From Oegoconia quadripuncta (Eukaryota > Arthropoda > Insecta > Lepidoptera > Autostichidae), in assembly GCA_949316235.1 (NCBI GenBank), contig OX438742.1, positions 13,887,315 through 13,951,314 of the forward strand: a stretch of 64,000 bases of DNA, read 5' to 3'. How positions within the stretch are numbered: the stretch's first letter is position 1; each line of letters opens with the position of its first letter. Below the pieces are notes generated by a model that was not told the DNA's origin, did not search any database, and was given only the letters and a program-made list of their open reading frames with translations. The position numbers and the translations under genes are program-made. Shown one piece after another: positions 51,101 through 60,645 of this stretch.

Positions 51101-51327
51101 AGATTTATTAACTCCTCCACAGCTTTCTCGATGCAGGTGGTGACGACTTCTAATATAGCATAGGGATCTTGTTCCACCCATCCTTCTTGTGGAAAATGTT
51201 GTGCAAGCTCTTTCTGATGATACGCCACAACATCAGAAGAATTTGCTTTGAATATTATGAATCGTGCACTCGATGTGCCCTCATCAATAGCGCCTACTAG
51301 CGGACCGAATTTTCCAAAATCCGACAT
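41882..51327 (-). CDS. Gk: Glycerol kinase, complete eight-exon gene
   Basis: Catalyses ATP-dependent phosphorylation of glycerol to sn-glycerol 3-phosphate (glycerolipid metabolism; in insects also glycerol/cryoprotectant turnover). I assembled the CDS as 51327-51085, 50121-49948, 48422-48275, 47120-46969, 45956-45708, 44859-44690, 44042-43907 and 42154-41882. It totals 1545 nt (514 residues plus stop), normal for the family. Every intron is GT-AG and all phases match. Visible family landmarks: N-terminal phosphate-binding loop [10 protein letters not shown] (about 14-23); glycerol-binding TNQRETT with R92/E93; FGGY signature [13 protein letters not shown] (149-161); [14 protein letters not shown] with the catalytic Asp at 260; TYGTGCF (279-285); [10 protein letters not shown]; and VDGGMTSNA (425-433), the C-terminal ATP-site loop. 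The start has a good insect context (AAAAATGTC). No frameshift or internal stop is present, so the gene looks functional. Its introns contain a SINE, a MITE, a tandem duplication and palindromes. Family assignment is established knowledge; activity is inferred. Confidence 0.97.
42911..42945 (+). mobile_element. SINE C head fragment in Gk intron 7
   Basis: GAGCGTCGGCGGTTCAGCGG then TTAAGACGCGGTC is the first 33 bp of the family C tRNA-like head (A-box) and then stops abruptly. Confidence 0.6.
43194..43239. repeat. 16-bp inverted repeat in Gk intron 7
   Basis: Arms 43194-43209 (GATTACTACTAAGCCC) and 43224-43239 pair with one G/T wobble around a 14-nt loop. About 80 bp upstream, CACGTTAACTGCCGCGACG looks like a terminus of a lepidopteran MITE, so this hairpin may be part of that element. 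Confidence 0.55.
43907..44042 (-). CDS. Gk: Glycerol kinase exon 7 (residues 379-424)
   Basis: 136 nt. One base completes Gly379, then [20 protein letters not shown] and the helix [16 protein letters not shown]. It ends in phase 0 at LQVLK with donor GTAACC; acceptor is TTCCAG. Confidence 0.95.
44690..44859 (-). CDS. Gk: Glycerol kinase exon 6 (residues 323-379)
   Basis: 170 nt leaving two bases for exon 7. It encodes [14 protein letters not shown], the helix [20 protein letters not shown], and [15 protein letters not shown], all conserved in the C-terminal domain. Acceptor is TTACAG and donor GTAAAT. The preceding intron holds the 276-bp tandem duplication. Confidence 0.95.
44888..45439. 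repeat. Perfect 276-bp tandem duplication in Gk intron 5
   Basis: 44888-45163 and 45164-45439 are, as far as I can read, identical over all 276 bases, head to tail with no spacer. Both start TAATCTTACTATTTTACCG and end CGAATCTACT. The unit holds no recognisable element. Lack of divergence means a very recent duplication or an assembly artefact. The splice sites of flanking exons 5 and 6 are untouched. Confidence 0.97.
45708..45956 (-). CDS. Gk: Glycerol kinase exon 5 (residues 240-322)
   Basis: 249 nt, phase 0 to phase 0. It carries the catalytic Asp260 in [14 protein letters not shown] and the [13 protein letters not shown] loop of the ATPase fold. Acceptor is TTTCAG after a T-run; donor is GTTAGT after TCG. 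Confidence 0.95.
46052..46118. repeat. 24-bp inverted repeat in Gk intron 4
   Basis: Arms 46052-46075 and 46095-46118 match at 23 of 24 positions (one G/T wobble). The 19-nt middle itself contains part of a smaller hairpin (CTTACGTG...CACGTAAG). A GCCGCCGCCG run sits just upstream. It looks like a terminal hairpin of a small transposon; a structured RNA is an alternative. Confidence 0.7.
46969..47120 (-). CDS. Gk: Glycerol kinase exon 4 (residues 189-239)
   Basis: 152 nt that restores the frame left by exon 3. It encodes [39 protein letters not shown] and the end of domain I. Acceptor is TTCCAG and donor GTTAGT. The glycine-rich GGPEGG in place of the commoner short loop resembles animal glycerol kinases. 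Confidence 0.95.
47673..48078. mobile_element. Long-TIR MITE, copy 2 (Gk intron 3)
   Basis: About 406 bp, bounded by inverted repeats beginning TGGAAACGCATTATTTATAT. They continue through GAGTTTTTTTACCGTAAGG, GGGCAT-TAGGTAAGTGA and TATTGGCATAGGTA, roughly 100 bp per side. The interior has no coding capacity. I see no convincing target-site duplication. A relative lies at 10268-10694. Confidence 0.8.
48275..48422 (-). CDS. Gk: Glycerol kinase exon 3 (residues 140-189)
   Basis: 148 nt, starting in phase 0 and leaving one base for the next exon. It encodes the FGGY signature [13 protein letters not shown] and the [12 protein letters not shown] segment that precedes the second half of domain I. 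Acceptor TTTCAG and donor GTAAAT are clear. Confidence 0.95.
49620..49772 (+). pseudogene. LINE C-terminal scrap (intronic)
   Basis: The plus-strand frame ends [20 protein letters not shown] then stop, the usual C-terminal tail of several lepidopteran LINE polymerases (GRP-K/R-RW-R-DEL pattern). The upstream part (CCCACTGCTAGGCAAAGG) resembles the shared 3' module of lepidopteran retroelements. It lies antisense within Gk intron 2 and is only about 150 bp. Confidence 0.5.
49764..49836. repeat. 33-bp perfect palindrome, 7-nt loop (Gk intron 2)
   Basis: Left arm 49764-49796 and right arm 49804-49836 are exact reverse complements around the loop TATTAGT. The left arm includes the stop codon of a small LINE C-terminal scrap (49620-49772), so the palindrome looks like an inverted duplication of the LINE end rather than a separate transposon. 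Confidence 0.95.
49948..50121 (-). CDS. Gk: Glycerol kinase exon 2 (residues 82-139)
   Basis: 174 nt, phase 0 at both ends. Acceptor TTTCAG precedes GATATTATTGC; the donor is GTTGAT after TTAAAG. It encodes [18 protein letters not shown] followed by AIVWLDMRT, the glycerol-binding core of the N-terminal domain, and ends at NINYLK, just before the conserved [15 protein letters not shown] stretch in exon 3. Confidence 0.95.
50308..50602 (+). mobile_element. SINE family A in Gk intron 1
   Basis: Nearly complete: head CTGCCTCCATGGCTCAATGT, B-box GGGTTCGATCCCCAGCGGGG, body, and CATCTTCACTTAACATCAGG. It ends with AAAAATAAAA in place of the usual last 40 bp. It lies antisense to glycerol kinase and does not disturb its splice sites. 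Confidence 0.88.
51085..51327 (-). CDS. Gk: Glycerol kinase exon 1 (residues 1-81)
   Basis: This exon is 243 nt, starts at ATG 51327-51325 and ends in phase 0 at CCCCAG followed by donor GTAAAC. It encodes the first FGGY-domain strands: [15 protein letters not shown] (nucleotide loop; insects and animals vary at the Gln/Glu after the Asp) and the [12 protein letters not shown] segment. The ATG is the first one giving the family N-terminus. The frame reads on past the donor in the genomic DNA, but the residues there do not belong to the family. Confidence 0.95.
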
Positions 51328-52702
51328 TTTTACTGAATGAACTTACGTACTTGTATTGTGCTAGACTACATAGAGCTTATCTTTAATTTGCACTTTGGTC
51401 AGTAAATTACAATTATATTGCTGCAATCAAATTCAAAGCAACAAAGGTAAATAACAATGTAAGTACCTATCTATACGTCGACACCAGGGGGGGCACACTT
51501 CAAATGTCATCAATTTTCATAGCAGACTGCGACCTCTGAACTGCGGTTGACGAACTAACCGTTATTAGTGTTCTGTGGCAGCAGCCGCCATCTTACCGGT
51601 GGGTGATGTCATGTCGAGCTCTCAGCCAACGTCGATTTCCTTTTGAAAGTTTTTGTAAAAGTTCAGATTTTTGTTAATTTGTTGTTTGTTTTTGTTATAC
51701 TTGTTTTTCATAGCTAATTTAAAGAAATTAGTTATGAGAAATAAAAATTTCCTCATAAACAACAATACCTATTTCTAAACCCAGTTTCTACCTATATAAT
51801 CAGTGTACGTAGGTATGTATAGATAGATTTAATTCCTCAACCAATCGCTGGCAGCAGCACTGTCTATACATGCAAATTTAACCACGGAGTTGCCACTCTT
51901 TCTCGGTAAATAGTTACTATACTCTTTGGTCGACACACGAGTCATAATTTTTTTTTTAATTACGAGTCATAACGAGTGACAAGCACAGATAACCTAGAAC
52001 TACTTTAGAAATGTACTCTGTGGTAACGTGTGGGTTTTAGGTACTACAATCTTATCAACTATTCGATCATATCATAGTCTTTAGGGGATTAGGGGATAGT
52101 TTAAGTTTTCAATTTATAGCTGTAGATACATTAGTATAATGATATTACACGCTATAGGTATACCTTTGACTGTAGGTTAGTCAGTAGGTGTGGTTTAAAA
52201 CCGATCTTAATAAACTGAGCGGTATTTGAATGGAATATCACGTTATTATGGATTCCAACCAGCGTGTAATGCGCATTTTAAACCATACCGGGTACGTCAC
52301 CAATGGCCTCAAGCAGCGTCGCTCGCAAAGAATATAATAACCTCCATGGAAGTTTTATATACTAGAATGGATGCAAAAAATACAATTTCGATTTCTTAGT
52401 TAAAATTCCAAGCAAAATCATGGTAAACTTATTTCGTCTGTAGCAATATAACTTTCTAAACGATCTGTCAGACAGAAAATTCAATCATTTCTGAACGAAA
52501 CTTTGACCTTGACATGTTACCCCGTTCGATATACACTGTGATATACACGTACGATATAGGTAGGTAGGTACCTACCTAAGTGCACTGAGCAATGCGTTAT
52601 CTTCGTTTGCATTATACGATAGTACTATAATCTGTGGTTATAGTAGGTGTCGATCTTAGATGTGTCGATACTTGGTTCGCGATTGACATGTGACATGTTT
52701 TT
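51328..52702. other. 5' flank of glycerol kinase; promoter region presumed
   Basis: The gene's 5' UTR and promoter must lie here. A GC-richer patch at 51535-51625 (GTGGCAGCAGCCGCCATCTT, TACCGGTGGGTGATGTCATG) is the best candidate core, but I find no convincing TATA box; a TCAGT initiator-like word on the minus strand lies only a few bases before the ATG. Confidence 0.35.
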
Positions 52703-53033
52703 ACCGCCTCCGTGGCTCAATGTAAACAACATTGGGTTTATACGTTTCGGAGGTCGCGGGTTCGATCCCCAGCGGGGGCGAAAGATGAGGCCGAAGGTGG
52801 TAGCGTGTTGACCCGGAAACCCCATCTTATTTGGGGGACTGGCTATCTTATCTCTGACAACCGGAACACAACAATGCTATTAACATGGCTGTTTGGCGGC
52901 GGATTTAGATAAGATGGTGGTAGCTAGCCAGGCGGACATTTAATATCCACTCCCACCAACCAAACCGAGTACTAAATATACATCAGATGTGATTGCGGTA
53001 AAGTGCTAGCTAACCCGTTGTGGATAAAAAAAA
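52703..53033 (+). mobile_element. SINE family A with its core inverted in place
   Basis: The head (52703-52778: ACCGCCTCCGTGGCTCAATG, B-box) and the tail (about 52979-53033: CATCAGATGTGATTGCGGT to A-run) are in plus orientation. The 190-odd bp between them (about 52784-52975) reads as the reverse complement of the normal body: GATGAGGCCGAAGGTGG first, GGTAGCTAGCCAGGCGG and ACCAAACCGAGTACT last. Other copies have body and ends collinear. Confidence 0.9.
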
Positions 53034-53540
53034 TGTGACTGGATAAGTGCTTGGTAGGTCTGTGGTTGGTATGGAACTACTGGTATTTATTACACAAAGT
53101 GGAAGGGACGAATCGTACCTTTCTACCCTAATTATTGAAAACAGCAAATTTTACTCAAAGGAACTGTTTATTTAAAAAAAAAATTAAATGTGCATTCGTA
53201 TCCCCAATCAAAGACCGAAGACCTCGTCTCATCACATCACATAGTGACGTAAATACGTCAAACTATACAGGTTATTTAATAAGAAAAAACTAACCCCTGA
53301 ATACGGGCTCTTAGCTCAAGCACTTGCCTCTTCAGACACCAGTTTTTGGCAGAATTACTACAAAGTAGTAGTTGCTATTGAATAAAAAAGGGAAGTGAAG
53401 TGAAAGTTTTCAAAGATGAGCAGAAAAAGTATAAATGCAATTTTATAGTCCCAAAAAACATATTGTCAGTATTTCACGCAAATATTTTATTTCCTTATAC
53501 GAGAAAATGGATTTATGTACTATTCTATCTTCTGCATTTA

Positions 53541-54060
53541 GATTGAGGTTTGAGTGTAACTAATTACTAATAGAACCATGTAACCCTTCCCATGCAATGG
53601 TGGGGTCTTAAACACCACGCTGTTTTAACCGGCTATAAGTTCAAAACATCCCGCAGCTCGTACTTTCGCTTTCGAATAGCTGCAATTGCGACGTTGACGA
53701 GTCAGTGCGGCAGCGACCGGAACCGGCTACACACGTTTGAGTGCATGCACTTTGTATGCCACTCGAATTCCATGTAAGTATTATACTTTTTATATATACA
53801 ATTTTAATATTCTTTCTCCTACGTTAGGATTTAAGATGTTTGGTGTAATTAAATACTAATAGATTCATTTAACTCTTCGCATACCCCATGTATGCGAATG
53901 AGAGGCCTTTATGCCTTTTTAAACAGCTATAAGTTTTAAAAATCCCGCGCGACTCTTACTTTCACTTTCGAGTAGCTGCAATTGCGACGTTGCCACCTTG
54001 AACGGTAGTGGCGAGTCAGTGCGGCAGCGACCGCTACCGGCAACGTACGTTAGGGTTGCT
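53541..54060 (+). repeat. Diverged direct repeat, about 296-bp period
   Basis: Copy 1 (53541-53745) and copy 2 (53826-54051) share TAATTA/AATTAAATACTAATAGA, CTATAAGTT..AAA, TACTTTC.CTTTCGA.TAGC, the exact TAGCTGCAATTGCGACGTTG (53677 and 53973) and GAGTCAGTGCGGCAGCGACCG (53699 and 54013). Copy 2 has about 18 extra bases between the last two. The start of a third unit may follow at 54135 (ATTTAAGATTGTTG). The GC-rich conserved core in an AT-rich setting is notable. Confidence 0.75.
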
Positions 54061-56282
54061 GCGCCTGTTTGACACGCGAATTTTCTCGTAATTATTATAC
54101 GTACCTACTTTTCATATTTATATTAATTTTATTACACGAGTTACGTTTGATTTAAGATTGTTGAAAAAGGCGTTTCGCGTTACTGACGAAGAAATACGAA
54201 GAGGAGTCGATCATGCTGTGGTCTCTTAGAACAAATACTCCCGTCCCAATAGAGACTAGCGCCACCTAGCCGCCATTATGTCATAACTTGTTTATACCAT
54301 GATTACCATGTAAAATATTTAAAGTCTATATTTTCTCAAAAACAATAAACTATATGCACCTAAGTATATTTAAAGTGATTTTTTCTTGCCTAGTTATTAA
54401 ATTTTCATATTTGAGATAGCATTAGGTTTTGTGAAGGTAAAACACGTAAAGTAATGATGATTTGGCAACACTGAGAAAAATGTCGGCTGTTGTTGGATGT
54501 GTACGCGCATTTTTTTCACTTTCCATTTTCTCTGAAAATTTAAAGTATTTCCCGTGTGATTTGGTGATTGTGATGTGCATTTGCTCCTAATGGTGTGAGT
54601 TTAGGGTCACGGTGTAGTCTTCGGGGCGGGTTTTGGTTGTTCTTTAGTCGAGATTGTATGTGAGATAGGACTCTGTGAGACAGGACTCCCAAGTGTATTT
54701 TTGTCTTTTTCCTTATGTTTTTGTTTGGTATTAATTTTATTCCCACGGTTATATGATGATAGTTATTGTTTGCTTTTCTTAAATAAAATATGTGTGTTAA
54801 ATCGTGTGTTTTATTGTATACCGATACCTAACTAGATAATATGTGTAGTTACTGCGGAGGTTTATTTTCGATGACAGCATTGAAATTTTGATGAAATAAT
54901 TGAAATTTCAATATTTCAATGAAAATAAATCTCTGAAGTAACTATCAAGTTGCCAGGTTTAGGTAGGTACGGCTAGGTTTCATGACCTTGACGAGGTTAG
55001 TTACACATCGTTGCGGATAGATGGCGCTGTGAACCCGAGTCGCTTGCAAACGCCAACATACCCGTCTTATCTCCGTATATACATTGTAGTCTTTGGAGTC
55101 GATTGAAGACTGACTAATCTGTTGACTGTGATTTTATAAAGTTGTTACATTAAAATTATAAGTTATCTATCTATGTTACTTTCTCTCAGAAGTTGTTAAT
55201 TTTGTTTATTTTTCATCTAATAAATAGTTGATAAAATTTTCTTTGTTCAGGTATCTTTAGTACGTAAGGTTATATTAACCGTCAAGTATTGCGGCGCGCC
55301 GGTCATTGTTGAGAAAATACCTGCGGTGCTACAAACATTTATAGATACTCTTTCACTGGGAGTATACGTATTAGTAAGTAATAGCTTCGGGAATATCTTA
55401 TCTGTGGATGAATGTCTAGGTTGGTAGAAGTTGCTGATATGGTTGGGTATAAAGATATAGATCTGGCAGTAAAGATAGACTGCAAATAGCTCTCACAAAA
55501 TATCCATGGCAGAACCCCAATCCAAGGTCGCTGCAAACTTCCCTTGACGCTGAAGCATATCGACTGCTCAATAGGTGGAGGGATATGGAAGTTCTTGCGA
55601 CACCAACTTTAAAACAAACTGTATTAAGGAGACAATGGAGCAAAACAGAGGCACCAAAGTGTTCGCAAGGAACATGTCTATCGAGTTAACTGAGTTGAAG
55701 AAGGAGGACGGCAGTGTAGCGACGACGAGAGCACTGTATTGAGGTAGAACGATAAGTAATATGGTCAGTTTTATACCTATTGTAGCGAAATATGTTAAGC
55801 TCGATTAAAGATCTAAGTGCTAAGCATAAGAGATTTAGATGGACTCAAATGCGCCAGGCAATTACTGAATCACCGTGGAGCTTTTGAAAGCGGCTGTAAC
55901 AACTTTAAGTGGAGGACTCTAATACTTCAGAGATGTTTACTTGCGTAATGGTCGAAGATATAGCGTCAAAGGCATGGAATAGAGGTGATCGTCTCCTAAC
56001 GATGGGATTTCCTTAACGGTTAATAGCACAGATACAAAATTTGCAAACACGATTAGTTTTGTTAGTTAAACATGATTTTCGCGATGACCTAATGCTGCAG
56101 CCAGGATTGTCTCCACAAGAGTGATCTCCCCAGTGAGTAGTACTGTCATTTTTCTATTTAAGTTAAGAATGTTTTAAATTAAAGCTTTGTCTTGAAAAGG
56201 TTTTTAATTTAAATTTTATATATTTTTTGCTGGCATTAAGTGCTATACCCTGTCTGCTACCGCTTTATACTTTATACATTAG
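54061..56282. other. No confident gene; unidentified coding-like stretch
   Basis: Plus-strand 55486-55686 reads without a stop as ALTKYPWQNPNPRSLQTSLD, then AEAYRLLNRWRDMEVLATPT, and ends at TAA. Its amino-acid composition is protein-like, but I recognise no family. It may be a transposon relic. The rest is unassigned. Confidence 0.35.
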
Positions 56283-56943
56283 ATCGCTCATTTGGAAGAA
56301 AAGGCGAAGACAGCCTCCAAAAAACTGGGCGTTTTGAGTAGAGCGAGACGGTATTTCACCTCTGCACACTGCTTGCAGCTTTATAAGGCTCAGGTTCGGC
56401 CTCACATGGAATACTGTTCTCATATCTGGGCCGGAGCGCCTAAATACCAGCTTCTTCCACTAGATCGCATCCAACGTAGAGCAGTTCGCGTTATCAATGA
56501 TCTAGCTCTCACCAATCGCCTTGATTCGCTTTCCTTACGAAGGGTCGTAGCATCTCTTACTGTTTTCTATCGGATTTACCATGGCGAGTGTTCCGAGGAA
56601 TTGTTCGGTTTGATTCCTGCTGCTGAGTTCCATCATCGCACTACTAGGCATAAACTTAAATTCCACCAACACCACCTAGACAGTTGGAAATCCACCACGG
56701 TGCGGTTCAGTAGACATTTCCTTCCACGTACCGTTACTTTTTGGAATAAGCTCCCAGCGGATGTCTTTCCGAACCGATACGATCTGGGAACCTTCAAGAA
56801 GCGAGCATATTCCTTCCTTAAAGGCCGGCAACGCCACTGCGGATCTTCCGTTTCCGTAGATGGTTATGGGCAGCGGTGACACTTACCATCAGGTGCGCTT
56901 CTTGCTCGTTTGTCCACCTCTTCAATAAAAAAAAAAAAAAAAA
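56283..56943 (+). mobile_element. 5'-truncated Jockey-like LINE with poly(A)
   Basis: The element is the last 660 bp of a non-LTR retrotransposon: an open C-terminal frame, a short 3' UTR (CTTACCATCAGGTGCGCTTC, TGCTCGTTTG) and a 17-19 base A-run from about 56926. Truncation at the 5' side is typical of failed reverse transcription. An unbroken frame suggests recent arrival. Confidence 0.88.
56292..56879 (+). CDS. LINE reverse transcriptase C-terminal region, 195 codons
   Basis: Reads [100 protein letters not shown] and [14 protein letters not shown]. This is the region after the polymerase palm in Jockey-type LINE ORF2. The listed start is TTG, not a true initiation codon: a stop lies four codons upstream and the rest of ORF2 is missing. 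It cannot encode an active enzyme. Family-level identity is secure; the exact clade is inferred. Confidence 0.85.
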   Translation: MEEKAKTASKKLGVLSRARRYFTSAHCLQLYKAQVRPHMEYCSHIWAGAPKYQLLPLDRIQRRAVRVINDLALTNRLDSLSLRRVVASLTVFYRIYHGECSEELFGLIPAAEFHHRTTRHKLKFHQHHLDSWKSTTVRFSRHFLPRTVTFWNKLPADVFPNRYDLGTFKKRAYSFLKGRQRHCGSSVSVDGYGQR

Positions 56944-57889
56944 TGACAAGAAACAAGTTCAAGAGAAGACGTGAACCTGCGATCAAGTAGTAAAAGTAGT
57001 TGAATAGTTGGAGTTATGAGTGAGCAGCTTAAAGAAGAATGTATAAATATGAGATGAGAAAATTGACAGAGTTTTCGAGTAACTACTCCTACTACGTAGT
57101 TACCTACCTACAATATTACATTATGACAACTCACCATGGATAAGTAGGTACATAATAATTATATACTACACAAGAGGACAATACGAGTATTGCCGAGTAG
57201 AACCCGCAATGCAGTCACGAATCACGAAATGGTCGTATCACAGATCTTCGAAAGAATGCTACCGACCAACTTCATGTTTAAAACACTGTATCGAATCACC
57301 TAACTCCGAATTCACGTAGGTATCTCCGAATAACATTGCAAATTACCTACTCTGTACCGCAGCATTGAACACTTATTCAGTGTTGCCGAAAGCAAAGCCA
57401 TTGCTTTCGGAGAAAGATAGCAACCCTTGATTTTGTTTGCGATCTTTCATATTTATCAGGAGTTTTATTAACTGTTTCTTCTTAGTCGGAGAAGGACATA
57501 GGCTACTTTTCTCCGAGAAAAGTATAAAACTAGGTCAAGGTAGTTGCGCCGTCCATGAAGATTTCCAATACCTGCTACAGTTCACTATTTACCCGTTTGT
57601 TAAAGGACTCGTCAAATCTAACGTGATTGTATAACATTTTTTCGCTCGAAACGGGTCATCCACAGAGTTTTAGGTAAAGGTGTAAGTAGAATGGAATGCC
57701 CATATTTACTTACATATCTAGGCATCTATATCACTGGTGAACTTCACTTTGTATACCTACTTTTTGAATGCCTATGCTTCAAAATATACGGCCTACTTTT
57801 TACAAGAGAATGATATTATTACCAATTTCTGTTGATTATGGTTTTCTAATTGTAACGATATTCTGTATTATTCAGGTTTTTGGCAGTGT

Positions 57890-58219
57890 TTTTTTTTTAT
57901 GCACAACGGGTTAGCACTTAAACCTCAATCACACCTGATGTTAAGTGAAGACGAGGCCGAAGGTGGAAACGTACTGACCCGAAAACCCAAATATTTGGGA
58001 AACTGGCTATCTTATCTCTGACAACCGGAACACAACAATGCTATTAACATTGCTGTTTGGCGGCAGATTTAGATAATATGGTGGTAGCTAGCCAGGCGGA
58101 CATTTAAAATGCCCTACCACCAACCAAACCGAGTACTAAACATGTACCCCTTTGGGGATCGAACCCGCGACCTCCGATTCGTAAACCCTATGGTGTTTAC
58201 TTTGAGCCACGGAGGCAGT
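57890..58219 (-). mobile_element. SINE family A, full length
   Basis: Complete reverse copy from TTTTTTTTATGCACAACGGG to TTGAGCCACGGAGGCAG, with an intact B-box (GATCGAACCCGCGACCTCCG on this strand). It is a good reference copy for the family. Confidence 0.9.
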
Positions 58220-58475
58220 CATCTGAAGACCTATTAGAAATTAAATCACCAGTAGAGTATTTGTCTAAAACTATGGTACACTTCTTGAACACCTAATGTA
58301 TCACCACTCTCTGCTTTTACTTCCTTACACGTCCGCGTAAGTTGTGGTACTATTTTATTTTATATCTCAATAGTGCTGAATTTAGAGCAAGACAGAGGAA
58401 GAAGGGCACGAAAACGTAACCCAACGTAATTATGATAACGTTGACATGAGACATAAGGTAGCCCTGGTGATAGAG

Positions 58476-58672
58476 TTGTTGGTGGTAGGACATTTTAAAA
58501 TGTCAGCCTGGCCAGCTGCCCCCTTTTTAATTAAGTCCAAAACGTAAGATAACCAGTTCCTCAAATAAATTGAGGCCCGGAGTGAGCACGCTATCACTTT
58601 CGGTATCATTTTCATTTAACATCAAGTGACGTTGAAAAAACTAATTCGGATCTTGCTTAATTAAAAAAAAAA
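58476..58672 (+). mobile_element. SINE family A, decayed body and tail
   Basis: TTGGTGGTAGGACATTTTAA, CTGGCCAGCTGCCCCCTTTT, AAGATAACCAGTTCCTCAAA and CATTTTCATTTAACATCAAG, followed by an A-run at 58663. No head is seen. It lies 250 bp from the full-length copy but in the opposite orientation. Confidence 0.7.
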
Positions 58673-58884
58673 CCATCATCATAATCAGCTAAAGGAAGTC
58701 TACTGCGAACAAAAACACCATAATAAATATGATTTTTTTAAATTGTATTCTAAAATTTCAAAAAGTGCACCTAAGATTTGATTAAAGAAAAGAAAATACA
58801 ATTTTGCATAAATGCATTAAGAATTCAACTGAGGAAGTTCCAAAAAATAGGGGATTTAATAAATACATATTTCGGACACTTACA

Positions 58885-59085
58885 AAATATTTAGTTCCAA
58901 GATAAGCAAACCTGTACTATGGATACTATAATAAATGTTTATATGTTTTCCACACCTCGGGAATAAATATGCGTAATATTCATTACACAAGCATTACGTC
59001 TAGCGGGATTCGAGTCCACAACCATCATTTCGCATGCAGTGTCATTATCCGCTGCACCAATCGATCGGCTAGACTGAGAACACTA
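58885..59085 (-). mobile_element. SINE family B, reverse copy
   Basis: Minus strand: tRNA-like head (GGTGCAGCGGATAATGACAC, GGACTCGAATCCCGCTAGAC), then a diverged body ending near ATAGTATCCATAGTACAGGT. It is more decayed than the copies at 33-34 kb. Confidence 0.75.
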
Positions 59086-59776
59086 CGTTAGAACTTAATT
59101 TTGACCCAAAAAACAAGCAGAGGCAAATATAATGTTATATTTTGTCATAAGTACCTACGACTAACATTTTAAGGAACTGAATGAGAGAATGGACAAAAAT
59201 CAAAAATATGAGCATAAAAAGATAAAAATAACATCAACAAAGAAATCATGACAACATTTTCGCATCGAGCGGCTTTATCAAAGTCAATGACCGGCTGGCG
59301 ACCTAGAGACACTGTCGCGGCATACTTATGTCTGTCTCTGTCTACCCTGTTTCTATTCTCCCGATCCCTTTACAATACCCACAGGAGTATATGGGGTGAA
59401 GCTATTCCACTCTGCTAGAAACCGCACACTGGGTCTTTCATTCATTTATTCAGCGCGAGCCGCGCCAATGTAATTGTACTCATTTGTTTCTTTAAACATT
59501 ACAGCACTTGGACATGTTATTCCGCACAAACAACTTGTAATAATTTTAATATAGATACACAATAACTATCGGCATCAATAATCATCCCATCAGTTCTGGG
59601 CCTTCCAGACGTGTACGCTTCCCCCATAGGTTTACAAAATAACAACATTATAAATTTTGTTTTGAGTTCAGGTGACCTTTACTTTTCTATTTTAGTGTAG
59701 TAGGCATACAGTATATTGTAATTGTAACAGTATTGTAAAAATCAAATTTAAAAATATATTGTAGAGTACCGACTGC

Positions 59777-60082
59777 ATCATCATCATCATCCCGTAAACA
59801 TATAACCTACCCTTGTATATTATCCTTTGAGTATGGGCCATAGTCCACCACGCTGTCGCAATGCGGATTGGGGACTTCACGTGCCTTTTAATTTTTATTT
59901 ATCATGCATGCAGGTTTCCTCGCGATGGAAAACATCGAGTTCACCGTTTACGAGCATTCGGATAAATGCACATAAGTAATTAAATTAAACTTAAAATCTA
60001 ATTTTACATGGCCTGCCTGGGAATCGATCCGAGACTTCTCAATTGGGAGATCGCATCTTAACCGTTGAGCCATCGACGCTCC
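59777..60082 (-). mobile_element. SINE family C, full length
   Basis: Complete reverse copy from the CATCATCATCATC tail to AGCCATCGACGCTCC at 60082. It contains GTTCACCGTTTACGAGCA and the head B-box relic GGGAATCGATCCGAGACTTC. Confidence 0.88.
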
Positions 60083-60645
60083 AACCGAATGCATACATCA
60101 AACAACTTTTTATGATACGTTACGCTTTACTCCGTTCTAATATTAAATAATAATGATATAAAAGTAGGTAACAGGATTATTTTGTAAATAAATTACAAAG
60201 ACTACTCGTATTATGACAGAGAGTTTAGCTTGATAGACAACTATCGCTCTATTCACGACAATCACATCATAAACGAATAGCGTAGAGACAGATTTCGATA
60301 GACAAGAACATTATCATGATACACGTTATCTAACCCTTGTCAGTATTATTTTAACCTTGCATAAAGTAAGTATATTTCAATATTGCTTCTGTATTTGTAT
60401 TTAAACTTCATCGTCTTAGCAAATTATTTTTTATTGTATTCACGGAGTACGGAATAAGAACTCGGTAGCACCACAATGATTTCCGCACTCGAACTTCTAC
60501 CCCCCACTAACTTGTCGCTCTCGTCTCTATTTTATTTAGGGATTTTTGTCCTATGGGACATGTGAATCCCATTGTATCTTTCGTTAGTTAACACAACACT
60601 AACAGGAAAAATAAATAAAATATATAACAAAGATAATGGGAGTCA

